From an uncultured Blautia sp. (GTDB lineage Bacteria > Bacillota > Clostridia > Lachnospirales > Lachnospiraceae): DNA of 29,338 bases. The number at the start of each line of letters is the position of its first letter. Positions within the stretch are counted from its first letter, which is position 1. Of this stretch, positions 1-7,678 are shown in pieces. The notes under the pieces were generated by a model. It was not told the DNA's origin. It worked only from the letters and a program-made list of their open reading frames with translations, and made no database searches. A program made the position numbers and the translations under genes. The stretch spans positions 1 through 29,338 of the forward strand of contig CAKRTP010000007.1 in NCBI GenBank assembly GCA_934402155.1. The letters are read 5' to 3'.

Positions 1-770
1 TAGTTTCTCTTAAGATCAGTTACAGAAACCTGCATAATATGATTCCAAAGAGCCATGTATCCCGGTTTTCCCTGCTGTAACTGATGTGTTGCCTCAAGTG
101 CCTCATTACGGTATTCCTCATCTTCTTTGGATTTGCCGCTTGCACATGGATAAATTTCTTCCAGTTCGCTGATTGTAAACGGTGCTTCTTCCGGGTATTC
201 TCCCTGATAACTGTCATCGAAATAAACCAGTTCCGGTTTGCGATGCTTCAATTCTGTAATGATCAGCCCCATCTGAAGACCCCAGTCGCCAAGATGTACG
301 TCACCAACCACTTTGTGTCCGACATATCTTCCAATACGTTTGATGCTCTCCCCGATAATCGCAGAACGCAGATGTCCTACATGAAGAGGTTTCGCTACGT
401 TTGGTCCGCCATAGTCAATGATGATCGTTTTTGGTGTTTCTGCTGTCTTTACAGAATATTTCGGATCTGCTTCCATTTCCCTGAGATATTCTGCGAGAAA
501 TTCTTCTTTGACTCTGAGATTGATAAATCCTGGTTTTACTACTTCTGCCATAGAAAAAATCTTGCTGTCTTTCAGATAAACAACTACATCATCTGCGATC
601 ATAAACGGAGCTTTCTTATAAGCCTTGGCTCCTGCCATCGCACCGTTGCACTGATACTCACATAAATCAGGACGATTGGAAACAGTAACTTTTCCATATT
701 CCGGATCATATCCGGCTTTTTCAAAAGCAGAAGCAAGTTCTTCTGCCATTAATTCCATAAGTTTTTTCAT
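1..770 (-). CDS. argS: Arginyl-tRNA synthetase, partial (C-terminus beyond window)
   Basis: Class I aminoacyl-tRNA synthetase that charges tRNA-Arg with arginine in the cytoplasm. The minus-strand frame is open from the ATG at 770 to the window edge, giving about 256 residues; the family is usually 550-600. The N-terminal part looks like the Add-1 domain. Around residues 118-135 is the segment GGPNVAKPLHVGHLRSAI, which is the ArgRS HIGH signature (here HVGH), followed by GDVHLGDWGLQMGL, also diagnostic of ArgRS. The KMSK region and anticodon-binding domain lie outside the window. An AAGGAG Shine-Dalgarno overlaps the end of degV, and the start lies 10 nt after the degV stop, so the two are probably co-transcribed. 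The start MKKLMELMAEEL is typical for the family. Confidence 0.96.
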   Translation of the reverse strand, partial: MKKLMELMAEELASAFEKAGYDPEYGKVTVSNRPDLCEYQCNGAMAGAKAYKKAPFMIADDVVVYLKDSKIFSMAEVVKPGFINLRVKEEFLAEYLREMEADPKYSVKTAETPKTIIIDYGGPNVAKPLHVGHLRSAIIGESIKRIGRYVGHKVVGDVHLGDWGLQMGLIITELKHRKPELVYFDDSYQGEYPEEAPFTISELEEIYPCASGKSKEDEEYRNEALEATHQLQQGKPGYMALWNHIMQVSVTDLKRN

Positions 771-780
771 ATCATTCTCC

Positions 781-1653
781 TTATTTTATGGTAACTTTTT
801 TTGAGCAGGCAACTGCAAGCGCTCCATGTCCGATATGACAGGCAACACTTAAAGACAATGGATCCATATGAATGTCCGCTCCCGGGAAAACAGCCTGCAC
901 TTCTTCTTTGAATTCTTCTGCTTCTTCTTTGTTTCCGGTATATGCCATCTGCAGACACATTTCTCCAGCTTCCACATATTTTTCGAAACGGCCTTCCCAG
1001 TCTTCTCTCATTGCCTTGAGCATAACTTTCTTTGCCTGTTTCTTACCTCTTACTTTCGCGTACGCATCCAGCTTCTCACCCTGAATCTGAAGAACCGGCT
1101 TTAAGTTAAGAACTGTTCCGATCGCTGCCGCAGCCGGAGTGATTCTTCCGCCTTTTTTGAGATATTTAAGAGTCTCCAGCGTGATATAAATGCTGGATTC
1201 CATCTTTTCTTCTTCCAGTTTCTCCCTGATCTCGGCTGCTGTTCTGCCCGCCTCGCGCAATGCCAGCGCGTCCAGCACAGACTGCCGCTGTGTAACAGAA
1301 ATTCTCTGATTATCGACAACCTGTACTCTGCCGTCATAATCTCTCGCCAGTGCCATTGCCGTCTCACAGGATGCACTCAGACCGCTGGACATCGGAATGT
1401 GTACCACTTCGTCATACTCCTTCAAAAGATTGTCCCAAAGACCGCACACCTCTGCCGGGCTTGGCTGTGAAGTAGAAATCGCCTCATCATTCTTGAGTTT
1501 CTCATAAAACTCTTCCTGTGTAAGCGTAATTCCTTCGAGATACATGACATCATTAATATAAAAAGGCATCGGCAAAACAGAAATTCCAAGTTTTCTTCCT
1601 TCTTCCTGTGTAATGCCACTGTTACTGTCGGTTACAATCGCAATTTTCCCCAT
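781..1653 (-). CDS. DegV family fatty-acid-binding protein (FakB-like)
   Basis: DegV/FakB proteins bind a fatty acid and, in characterised Firmicutes, present it to the kinase FakA for entry into phospholipid synthesis. The protein has 290 residues, normal for the family. The N-terminus MGKIAIVTDSNSGI, the STSQPSPAEV motif at residues 60-69 (fatty-acid head-group binding region) and PMSSGLSASC at 87-96 are classic DegV signatures. I chose the ATG at 1653 because AGGAG lies 7 nt upstream and family homology starts exactly there; an in-frame start at 1743 would add 30 residues with no family resemblance. It sits directly upstream of argS (10-nt gap) and probably leads that transcript. No fakA-like kinase is in the window, so which lipid it carries cannot be said. 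Confidence 0.93.
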   Translation of the reverse strand: MGKIAIVTDSNSGITQEEGRKLGISVLPMPFYINDVMYLEGITLTQEEFYEKLKNDEAISTSQPSPAEVCGLWDNLLKEYDEVVHIPMSSGLSASCETAMALARDYDGRVQVVDNQRISVTQRQSVLDALALREAGRTAAEIREKLEEEKMESSIYITLETLKYLKKGGRITPAAAAIGTVLNLKPVLQIQGEKLDAYAKVRGKKQAKKVMLKAMREDWEGRFEKYVEAGEMCLQMAYTGNKEEAEEFKEEVQAVFPGADIHMDPLSLSVACHIGHGALAVACSKKVTIK

Positions 1654-1771
1654 GCTGCATCTCCTCATGTATTCTTTGCTTTCATATATCAAACTCAATT
1701 TATACCTGACTCGTAACTGTTTCGTATTCTTCCGGGACACCACCCGCCAAACAGTTTATTTGAATCATTGC

Positions 1772-1799
1772 ATACTATTTATAGTTTAACACATCTCAA
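1772..1799 (-). promoter_or_regulatory. Candidate sigma-A promoter of degV-argS
   Basis: On the minus strand TTGAGA (1794-1799) is followed after 16 nt by TAGTAT (1772-1777), about 120 nt before the degV start. The match is fair. The preceding terminator at 1851-1892 means the degV-argS transcript needs its own promoter here, which supports the call. Confidence 0.45.
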
Positions 1800-1850
1800 T
1801 CTGTATCTCAATTAAAAATATAAAAGCTGTATATTTTTTACATTTTAGAT

Positions 1851-1892
1851 AAAAAATCCCCCACAGTTCTTCTGAACCATGGAGGATTTTTT
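1851..1892 (-). terminator. Strong intrinsic terminator of the ABC export operon
   Basis: Two 19-nt arms (1851-1869 and 1874-1892) pair completely on the minus-strand RNA, using three G-U wobbles, around an AGAA tetraloop, with A6/U6 tracts at the stem ends. It starts 5 nt after the permease stop codon. On the plus strand the same hairpin has three mismatches, so it is built for minus-strand transcription. Confidence 0.95.
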
Positions 1893-1897
1893 ATCTT

Positions 1898-3154
1898 TTA
1901 TTCACTTCTCAACGCATCAATTGGATTCAGATCTGCAGCCTTGACTGAAGGAAGCAGTCCAAAAACAACACCAATCAGCATAGAAAATACAACTGAACCA
2001 ATGATCGCAGGAATACTGATCGCAGTCGGTACTCCAGAAATCTTTGATACCACCTTTGACAGTATGATTCCTACGATAACACCGATCACACCACCAATAC
2101 TGGTCAGCATTGCTGCTTCTGTCAGAAACTGATACAAAATAACCTTTTTTCTGGCTCCAATTGCTTTTTTCAGACCAATCTCGCTCGTTCTCTCCGTGAC
2201 AGATACCAGCATAATATTCATAACTCCAATACCACCTACAAGCAGGGAAATACTTGCGATCCATATCAGCTGTGTATTGGTACTTTCACTGAGTTTCTGC
2301 ATATTTCTTACCTGCTGCATAATATCGTCTGCCTTGTATTTGAACTTTGAAGAATTTGTGCTGATCCCTTCATTCATGATTTCTGCCGCCGCATTTCCCG
2401 CAGAACTCATATTATCTGTAGAATCCGCACGGATTACTGCATTCTGTGGTTCATCAAATTTAAACACAGTCGGCCAGCAGGTTTCCGGAATCATGACCGT
2501 TCCCATCATCGTCTGATAATATTCATTGAATTCATCAATACTTTTAATTGTCGGAAGATAGTTATCACTCTGCTGAACAACGCCAACAACCGTGAATGGT
2601 TCTGAGCCAAGCTCTATTGTTTTGCCTACAGGATTCTCTCCCGCGAACAGGTTCTCTGCCGCATTCTCATCAACCAGAGCAACTTTTCTCATCTCGCTGA
2701 GGTCTTTCTGAACAAAACCTCTTCCTGCTCTGACCATATATCCGCAGGTTTCCAGATAGCACATATCAATTCCATAGATACTTCCTCCCTGGAAGCTTAC
2801 ATTCTGGTAATACACATTACTTGCATAGGAACGATTATAGAAAAAAGTTGCCCCTTCTACATTGTCAAGTTCTCGAACATCCTCTTTCTGCTCGTCTGAA
2901 AGAAGCGGCGGCTGGGTACTACCTCCCACCCCATACTCAGAATCGTATGCATTATCACCATAATTGAGTGTAATAGAAACCGTGTTGTTACCTGCACCGA
3001 TCAGATCTTCCTTTATCTGTTCGTTTGTTCCCTTCAGCGTCGAAACAATCGCAATAATGGAGGCAATACCAATAATGATACCAAGCATTGTCAGAAAGGA
3101 ACGCATCTTATGAGACCAGATTCCCTGAATGGATATTCTGATATTTTCAAGCAT
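1898..3154 (-). CDS. MacB-type ABC transporter permease (FtsX-like)
   Basis: Integral membrane subunit of a type VII (MacB/LolCDE-like) ABC transporter, which uses ATP hydrolysis in the cytoplasm for mechanical work on substrates outside the membrane. At 418 residues it fits the MacB permease family. It has one N-terminal membrane helix (about 18-38, after the conserved RSFLTMLGIIIGI), a large extracytoplasmic MacB_PCD domain (about 40-290) and three C-terminal helices (about 296-318, 345-368, 380-402). ERTSEIGLKKAIGARK lies between helices 2 and 3, and the end ADLNPIDALRSE is typical of the family. A GGAAGG-type ribosome binding site lies in the 14-nt gap after the upstream adaptor gene. It is the last gene of the operon, directly before the terminator at 1851-1892. 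Confidence 0.95.
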   Translation of the reverse strand: MLENIRISIQGIWSHKMRSFLTMLGIIIGIASIIAIVSTLKGTNEQIKEDLIGAGNNTVSITLNYGDNAYDSEYGVGGSTQPPLLSDEQKEDVRELDNVEGATFFYNRSYASNVYYQNVSFQGGSIYGIDMCYLETCGYMVRAGRGFVQKDLSEMRKVALVDENAAENLFAGENPVGKTIELGSEPFTVVGVVQQSDNYLPTIKSIDEFNEYYQTMMGTVMIPETCWPTVFKFDEPQNAVIRADSTDNMSSAGNAAAEIMNEGISTNSSKFKYKADDIMQQVRNMQKLSESTNTQLIWIASISLLVGGIGVMNIMLVSVTERTSEIGLKKAIGARKKVILYQFLTEAAMLTSIGGVIGVIVGIILSKVVSKISGVPTAISIPAIIGSVVFSMLIGVVFGLLPSVKAADLNPIDALRSE

Positions 3155-3168
3155 AAACTCCCACCTTC

Positions 3169-5142
3169 CTAGTATCCATACATTTCACTTGATGAAACCT
3201 CTTTTGTTTTTGCTCCATCCCTGATATCGTCACCATAAGGAAATGCGATCTTATCTTCCCTGGTAATTCCACCTGTTACCAGAACACTGTACCCGCTGTT
3301 AACATTTCCGCCAACTTTCAGAATCTGCTTCTTCAAGACACCATTATCATCCTTATACACATAGCTGATTCCGTTTTCAGTTCGGACAAATGCTCTGTCC
3401 AGAACAATTCCATTGCTGACAACATTTCCTGCCAGCATAACCGTGAGCCAGTCATCATCAGAAACTTTTACTGAACTGTCCTCAATGGTAGCCGTATATT
3501 CATAATAAGATGCATTCGGATTCCCACTTCCATAATAAGACGAAGAATCGCTGGAAACCGGATATTCTGAAACATAAGCTACTTTTGCATTAAAATCCCC
3601 ATTGGATGTAGAACATTTTAATTCTGTTCCTTCCTGCACCTGATCCAGCATCAGTTCACTTACTGTCCCTCTGACATAATATCCCTCTTTACTTTTTACG
3701 GACATAAAAGTGCCTCCATCAGAAGAAACTGTTGCTGAATCTCCAACTTTTGCCACTATTCCATCCAGTTTACTATATATCGTTTCTTTTTTGACTTTCT
3801 TTTCCAGTTTACGGACATTCAATTTACTTGCACGAATATCCAGTTTCAGGCTCTCGATCCTGGATTTCTGGATTTTGATTGCCTCTTCTCTGCTGATCGA
3901 GGCAGTTCCGGGATCACCACCTGCATCATTTCCCCAGTCATCCGGAATACTGTCATCCTCATACTGGTTTGCATCCGCCAGTGAATATTCTATTTCCGAA
4001 TCATTATCCACACGTTTATCCAGAAGATTTCCATCAATCAGATAATAACCGATACAGGAAGCTTTTCTGTTCTGAAAATCAGCAACCTTGTCATCCTGAT
4101 GAAATTCCAGCTGATACCAGTACCCGGTCTTATCTGCATCTCTTGTTCCATCTTCGTTAAACTGAGCCATTTTGTTCAGGAAAGAACCCTTTGCTGTCAC
4201 ATATCCCTGCTTTGAATCACAGAGAAACACAAATGGATCTTCTTCGGTACCTGTTCCCGTAATCGGCTCTGATTCATCATCAAGTACCTGCAGGAACTGA
4301 GACTCTCCATCGATCAGTGCGTCTTTATTTTCAGACGGCTCTGTATCAATTACTTTTATGTTATCTACAAAATCATCCTGTGAAACATCCGGTGTCGGAG
4401 TTACCGTCGGTGTAAGTTCCGGTGTTAACTCCGGTGTTCCTGTCGGCTCAGGAGAAGGCGTGATTTCTGTATCTCCTCCATCAATATCTCCGGAACCAAA
4501 ATCCACGTCCACATCTGCATCCGCTGTTTCCTCTTCTGATGAAACCGTCTGCGGATTTGTTTCTGATACTTCACTCTCAGAAACAGTACTTTCTGTTATC
4601 GCTGCTGCCAGGATCGGATTAATAACTGCTGCCAGATACGTTCCACTCAAAGAACCATTCATAGCCAGTTCATCTCCATAACTGGTGGTGTCTGTATCAG
4701 ATACCTTTGTCGAATCAGCAGTACCACTGTCCCCGTCACTTTCTTCAACCGGTCCGCCATTCTGAAGACTTGTCAGACGTTTTTGTGCCTTAACAAGTTT
4801 CTGTTCCTGCTGCTCCTGTTTTAATTTTGCGATTTTGAGTTCCATCTGAACCAAAGTCATGTCAAAAGCTATCAGTTTATCTCCTTTTTTTACCGCATCT
4901 CCTTTGGACACATATACATCTTTGACAATCATGTCTTTATCCACAGAAATGTTTTGGACTGCACTTGTCGCAATATTTCCTTCCAGACTGGTATCATCTG
5001 TATAGTACTGACTCGCCAGGCTGTCCACACTTACAACTGACACTTCACTCTGATGAGATTTTCTGTAATAAACCGCACCACCGGCAGTGCCACTTACTAT
5101 CAATGTGGCAATCAGAATGCCTATGATGATTTTTTTCTTCAT
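3169..5142 (-). CDS. MacA/HlyD-like adaptor with a large insertion in the helical hairpin
   Basis: Membrane-fusion/adaptor-type subunit of the ABC system, anchored by an N-terminal helix (about 4-24) with the rest outside the membrane. A biotinyl-lipoyl-like half at 62-95 leads into a first coiled-coil helix (about 97-127). The return helix (about 418-452) leads to the second lipoyl half (IYSKLDGIVAKVGDSA) and a beta-barrel and membrane-proximal region. Between the helices sit about 285 extra residues (130-415). These comprise a Ser/Thr/Asp/Glu-rich stretch, a Thr-Pro repeat linker (about 226-252, TPELTPELTPTVTPTP) and a probably folded block with aromatics and glycines at about 278-398. Normal family length is 350-450; this has 657. 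Its ATG overlaps the ATPase stop (ATGA), implying translational coupling. Function of the insertion is unknown to me. Confidence 0.88.
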   Translation of the reverse strand: MKKKIIIGILIATLIVSGTAGGAVYYRKSHQSEVSVVSVDSLASQYYTDDTSLEGNIATSAVQNISVDKDMIVKDVYVSKGDAVKKGDKLIAFDMTLVQMELKIAKLKQEQQEQKLVKAQKRLTSLQNGGPVEESDGDSGTADSTKVSDTDTTSYGDELAMNGSLSGTYLAAVINPILAAAITESTVSESEVSETNPQTVSSEEETADADVDVDFGSGDIDGGDTEITPSPEPTGTPELTPELTPTVTPTPDVSQDDFVDNIKVIDTEPSENKDALIDGESQFLQVLDDESEPITGTGTEEDPFVFLCDSKQGYVTAKGSFLNKMAQFNEDGTRDADKTGYWYQLEFHQDDKVADFQNRKASCIGYYLIDGNLLDKRVDNDSEIEYSLADANQYEDDSIPDDWGNDAGGDPGTASISREEAIKIQKSRIESLKLDIRASKLNVRKLEKKVKKETIYSKLDGIVAKVGDSATVSSDGGTFMSVKSKEGYYVRGTVSELMLDQVQEGTELKCSTSNGDFNAKVAYVSEYPVSSDSSSYYGSGNPNASYYEYTATIEDSSVKVSDDDWLTVMLAGNVVSNGIVLDRAFVRTENGISYVYKDDNGVLKKQILKVGGNVNSGYSVLVTGGITREDKIAFPYGDDIRDGAKTKEVSSSEMYGY

Positions 5143-5819
5143 GGATTCACCTCTTTTTCCCTGAGTTCACCGTCACGGATCGTTACTACACGTTTTGCAT
5201 GTGCTGCAATTTCCGGATCATGGGTGATCATCAGAACTGTTACCCCCTCATCATTTAATTTCTGAAAAAGCTCCATAACCTGAGCCCCCGATTTGCTGTC
5301 CAGCGCACCTGTCGGCTCATCTGCCAGAAGAAGTTTCGGGCTGTTGACAATTGCTCTGGCAATTGCTACTCTCTGCATCTGACCACCAGAAAGCTGATTC
5401 GGCTTAAAATCCACTCGATCGGCAAGTCCTACTCTCTCAAGAGCCTTAAGAGCCCTCTGCCGGCGTTCTTTCTTTGGAACCTTTGCATAGTTCAGTGGAA
5501 GTTCTACATTTGCCGCTGCCGACTGTCTGGGAAGCAGATGAAAACTCTGAAAAACAAACCCTATTTTATTAAGCCGTATGTCCGACATATCATTTTCAGT
5601 GCAGGATCCTATCTCCTGACCATCCAGAAAAAAATCCCCCTTCGTCGGCTTGTCGAGACAACCGATAATATTCATAAGCGTGGTCTTTCCCGAACCCGAC
5701 GGTCCCATGATCGCCACATATTCTCCCTCTTCCATGGAAAAATTGATATCTTTCAGGACAGGAACACTCATTTTACCCTGCTGATAATCCTTATAGATTC
5801 CTTTTAATTCCAAAATCAT
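5139..5819 (-). CDS. MacB/LolD-type ABC transporter ATP-binding protein
   Basis: Cytoplasmic nucleotide-binding subunit that should drive the permease encoded two genes downstream. All motifs are intact in 226 residues: Walker A GPSGSGKTT (39-47), Q-loop at Q91, signature LSGGQMQR (143-150), Walker B LLLADEPTGALD (163-174) and the switch histidine in MITHDP (H200). The combination of ADEPTGALDSKSG and short length is characteristic of the MacB/LolD/FtsE subgroup. Its start overlaps the stop of the preceding adaptor by one base (TAATG), and its stop overlaps the next adaptor's start by four. The three proteins are therefore likely made in stoichiometric amounts. Confidence 0.97.
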   Translation of the reverse strand: MILELKGIYKDYQQGKMSVPVLKDINFSMEEGEYVAIMGPSGSGKTTLMNIIGCLDKPTKGDFFLDGQEIGSCTENDMSDIRLNKIGFVFQSFHLLPRQSAAANVELPLNYAKVPKKERRQRALKALERVGLADRVDFKPNQLSGGQMQRVAIARAIVNSPKLLLADEPTGALDSKSGAQVMELFQKLNDEGVTVLMITHDPEIAAHAKRVVTIRDGELREKEVNP

Positions 5820-7381
5820 TATTCTGCCTCCGCATCATCCTGTATCGGAACCAGATCTTCATCCGGAAGTCCGCTGTCCGTCATTTCCATACTATTGTCA
5901 TCCACGGGTGCCTCATCTGTTATCTCTGTGCCGGAGTTCCAATCATCCGTCATGTCATAGCTGTCATCAATGACGGTTCCCTGATCACTCATCTCATAAT
6001 CGCTCACTGACATATCATCCGAAGAATCGCCCTCATACGCAGCATTCAGATCATCCATAGCTTCTTCTGTCGGTATCTCGTCGCTATCTCCTCCCAGAAT
6101 CGGCTCCATATCCACATCATCCGTCATCTCTACTGCTTCATCTCTGTTTTTCGTTGTTGCCATACCCTCTTTGAGATTTTCCGACGGATAAGCAATATAG
6201 TCATCTTTGGTAAGTCCGTCTGCAATTTCATACTCTCCGAGTTCTTCATCATACTGTCCAAGGATCACACTCCGTTTTTCAAGCTTTTCATCTTTTCCTG
6301 CGACCCATACATAAGGCTTTTCTGTGTCTGCATCTGCAATATAAAATTCACTCAGCCACAAGCCTGCTTTCTTTTCTTCCTGACCTTCATCTTTTTCTAT
6401 GTAGACGTGCTGTCCTAGCATCAGTCCCTCTGAAGAATCCAGTTCCACATAAAACGGATAAGTACTGGAGGATGTCTGAGAATCGCCGCTCGCATCCATC
6501 ATGCCAAAATAAGAATTACTGCTGCTGTTGCTCGTTGCGCTGTCCTTGTCGATCGTTCCCATGGTTCCTCTCCAGGTCTGACTGCTGTCCACGCGAGAAC
6601 GTATTATCACAGATTCCCCCTCCACAATATTCTGAATATTAAGTTCATTGATAGTACCCTTGACTCTGTATGAACCCGTACTCAAAATTGTGATAAATGC
6701 ATTACTGCTGTTTCCACTCCCTGTATCAGAATAAGAGTACATATCTGAGGATCCACTGTCATCCATACTGTCCCCATCATCCGTCGAAAGTTTGGAAGTA
6801 TCGATTTTCTGAATTACTCCATCAATTGAACTCCTGACTTCTGTATTGCCAGTTGCGCTCTGCAATTTTTCAATTTCAGCCTGCTTACTCTTCTGACTGT
6901 ATTCATTTTTTTTGAGATTCATCTTGTTTGTCTCGATTTCAATGGTATAAGACAGCTGATTATCCTGGGATGCCTTTTTCTTTTCATTTTCCAGCGTTTT
7001 TATCTGCTCATTCAGACTCGCTGCTTCATTTTTCAAACGGTCCAGTTCCAGTTTGGCTTCCTCCAGACTATCCTGAATACTGCTGAGATCATACTCAAAT
7101 AACAACTGTCCCTTCTTGACCTGATCTCCTGTTTTTACCTGAACTTCCTTGACTGTTCTTCCGTTTTCCAGTTCGACTTCAACTGTTTCCTGAGGCTCCA
7201 CAACACCTGCATATCGATTCGACATACCTGATGCCTCACCATTGATCTCACTGATCTGTGTCACATATACAACATCTCCGCTGACTTCCTGCTGGCCAAA
7301 CAGACCTGCTTTCCAGCAAGCTCCCGCTGCACCGCCTCCAATTATCAGGATCCCCAAAAGGATCAGTATTCTTTTTTTCAT
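5819..7381 (-). CDS. HlyD/MacA-like adaptor with an acidic C-terminal tail
   Basis: First gene of the ABC operon and a second adaptor-type protein of 520 residues. An N-terminal membrane anchor (about 4-24, MKKRILILLGILIIGG) is followed by a lipoyl half (about 62-100, with VKTGDQVKKGQLLFEYD), a coiled-coil hairpin (about 104-175) and the second lipoyl half (RSSIDGVIQKIDTSKL). A beta-barrel carrying several Ser/Gly/Asp loops and a membrane-proximal domain to about 410 come next. The last ~110 residues (DNA about 5822-6148) are strongly acidic, rich in Asp, Glu, Met and Ser, with no predicted fold; I know no such tail as a family standard. An AAGGAGG Shine-Dalgarno lies 12 nt before the ATG, a longer spacing than usual. 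Having two adaptors around one ATPase suggests a hetero-oligomeric extracytoplasmic channel, but that is inference. Confidence 0.9.
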   Translation of the reverse strand: MKKRILILLGILIIGGGAAGACWKAGLFGQQEVSGDVVYVTQISEINGEASGMSNRYAGVVEPQETVEVELENGRTVKEVQVKTGDQVKKGQLLFEYDLSSIQDSLEEAKLELDRLKNEAASLNEQIKTLENEKKKASQDNQLSYTIEIETNKMNLKKNEYSQKSKQAEIEKLQSATGNTEVRSSIDGVIQKIDTSKLSTDDGDSMDDSGSSDMYSYSDTGSGNSSNAFITILSTGSYRVKGTINELNIQNIVEGESVIIRSRVDSSQTWRGTMGTIDKDSATSNSSSNSYFGMMDASGDSQTSSSTYPFYVELDSSEGLMLGQHVYIEKDEGQEEKKAGLWLSEFYIADADTEKPYVWVAGKDEKLEKRSVILGQYDEELGEYEIADGLTKDDYIAYPSENLKEGMATTKNRDEAVEMTDDVDMEPILGGDSDEIPTEEAMDDLNAAYEGDSSDDMSVSDYEMSDQGTVIDDSYDMTDDWNSGTEITDEAPVDDNSMEMTDSGLPDEDLVPIQDDAEAE

Positions 7382-7470
7382 AATATGAAGTTTCCTCCTT
7401 ACAGCCCTTCGTCATCGGACATACTGACATATTTTATCTTGTTTTTTATTTCTTAGCTTATGTTACACGA

Positions 7471-7496
7471 TTGCTGTCTTGCTTCTGTAACAGCAA
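7471..7496 (-). promoter_or_regulatory. Inverted repeat at the transcription start of the ABC operon
   Basis: TTGCTGT (7471-7477) and ACAGCAA (7490-7496) form a perfect 7-bp inverted repeat with a 12-nt centre. It begins about 6 nt downstream of the proposed -10 box, overlapping the expected start site. It could be a repressor operator or a hairpin at the 5' end of the message; the sequence alone does not decide. Confidence 0.4.
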
Positions 7497-7501
7497 CTTT
7501 T

Positions 7502-7530
7502 ATCTTACCTATCATAGCAGATTGTTTCAA
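7502..7530 (-). promoter_or_regulatory. Candidate promoter of the ABC export operon
   Basis: On the minus strand TTGAAA (7525-7530) is separated by 17 nt from TAAGAT (7502-7507). A second possible -10, TATGAT (7511-7516), lies inside this spacer. It stands about 120 nt before the first adaptor gene in the only intergenic region upstream of the operon. Confidence 0.55.
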
Positions 7531-7623
7531 AAAAATAAAGACTTCCCAAAAATCATTGAGATTTTCACATTTTTTTCACGTTTTCTCTCTAAAAGCTGAG
7601 TAAAATGTCCATTTTTTTGACTT

Positions 7624-7652
7624 TTGAACTTATTTTTGGTAAACTATATAAG
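7624..7652 (+). promoter_or_regulatory. Candidate sigma-A promoter of the lipoprotein gene
   Basis: TTGAAC (7624-7629), a 17-nt spacer and TATAAG (7647-7652) give a good housekeeping promoter 27 nt before the ATG, in AT-rich DNA. A Shine-Dalgarno-like AAAGGAA follows at 7664-7670. This promoter is divergent from that of the ABC operon, with about 95 nt between the two -35 boxes. Confidence 0.65.
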
Positions 7653-7678
7653 AATATTTTTTGAAAGGAAAGATACTT

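Noticed and set aside
84..665. 193-codon plus-strand open frame
   Set aside because: Antisense to argS, Cys/Phe-rich translation with no family resemblance; argS motifs are clear on the other strand.
1654..1850. Riboswitch upstream of degV-argS
   Set aside because: No T-box core (such as TGGNACCGCG) or conserved riboswitch signature is visible in this leader.
7471..7496. Inverted repeat as a terminator
   Set aside because: No T-run follows it in either direction and it lies at a transcription start rather than at a gene end.
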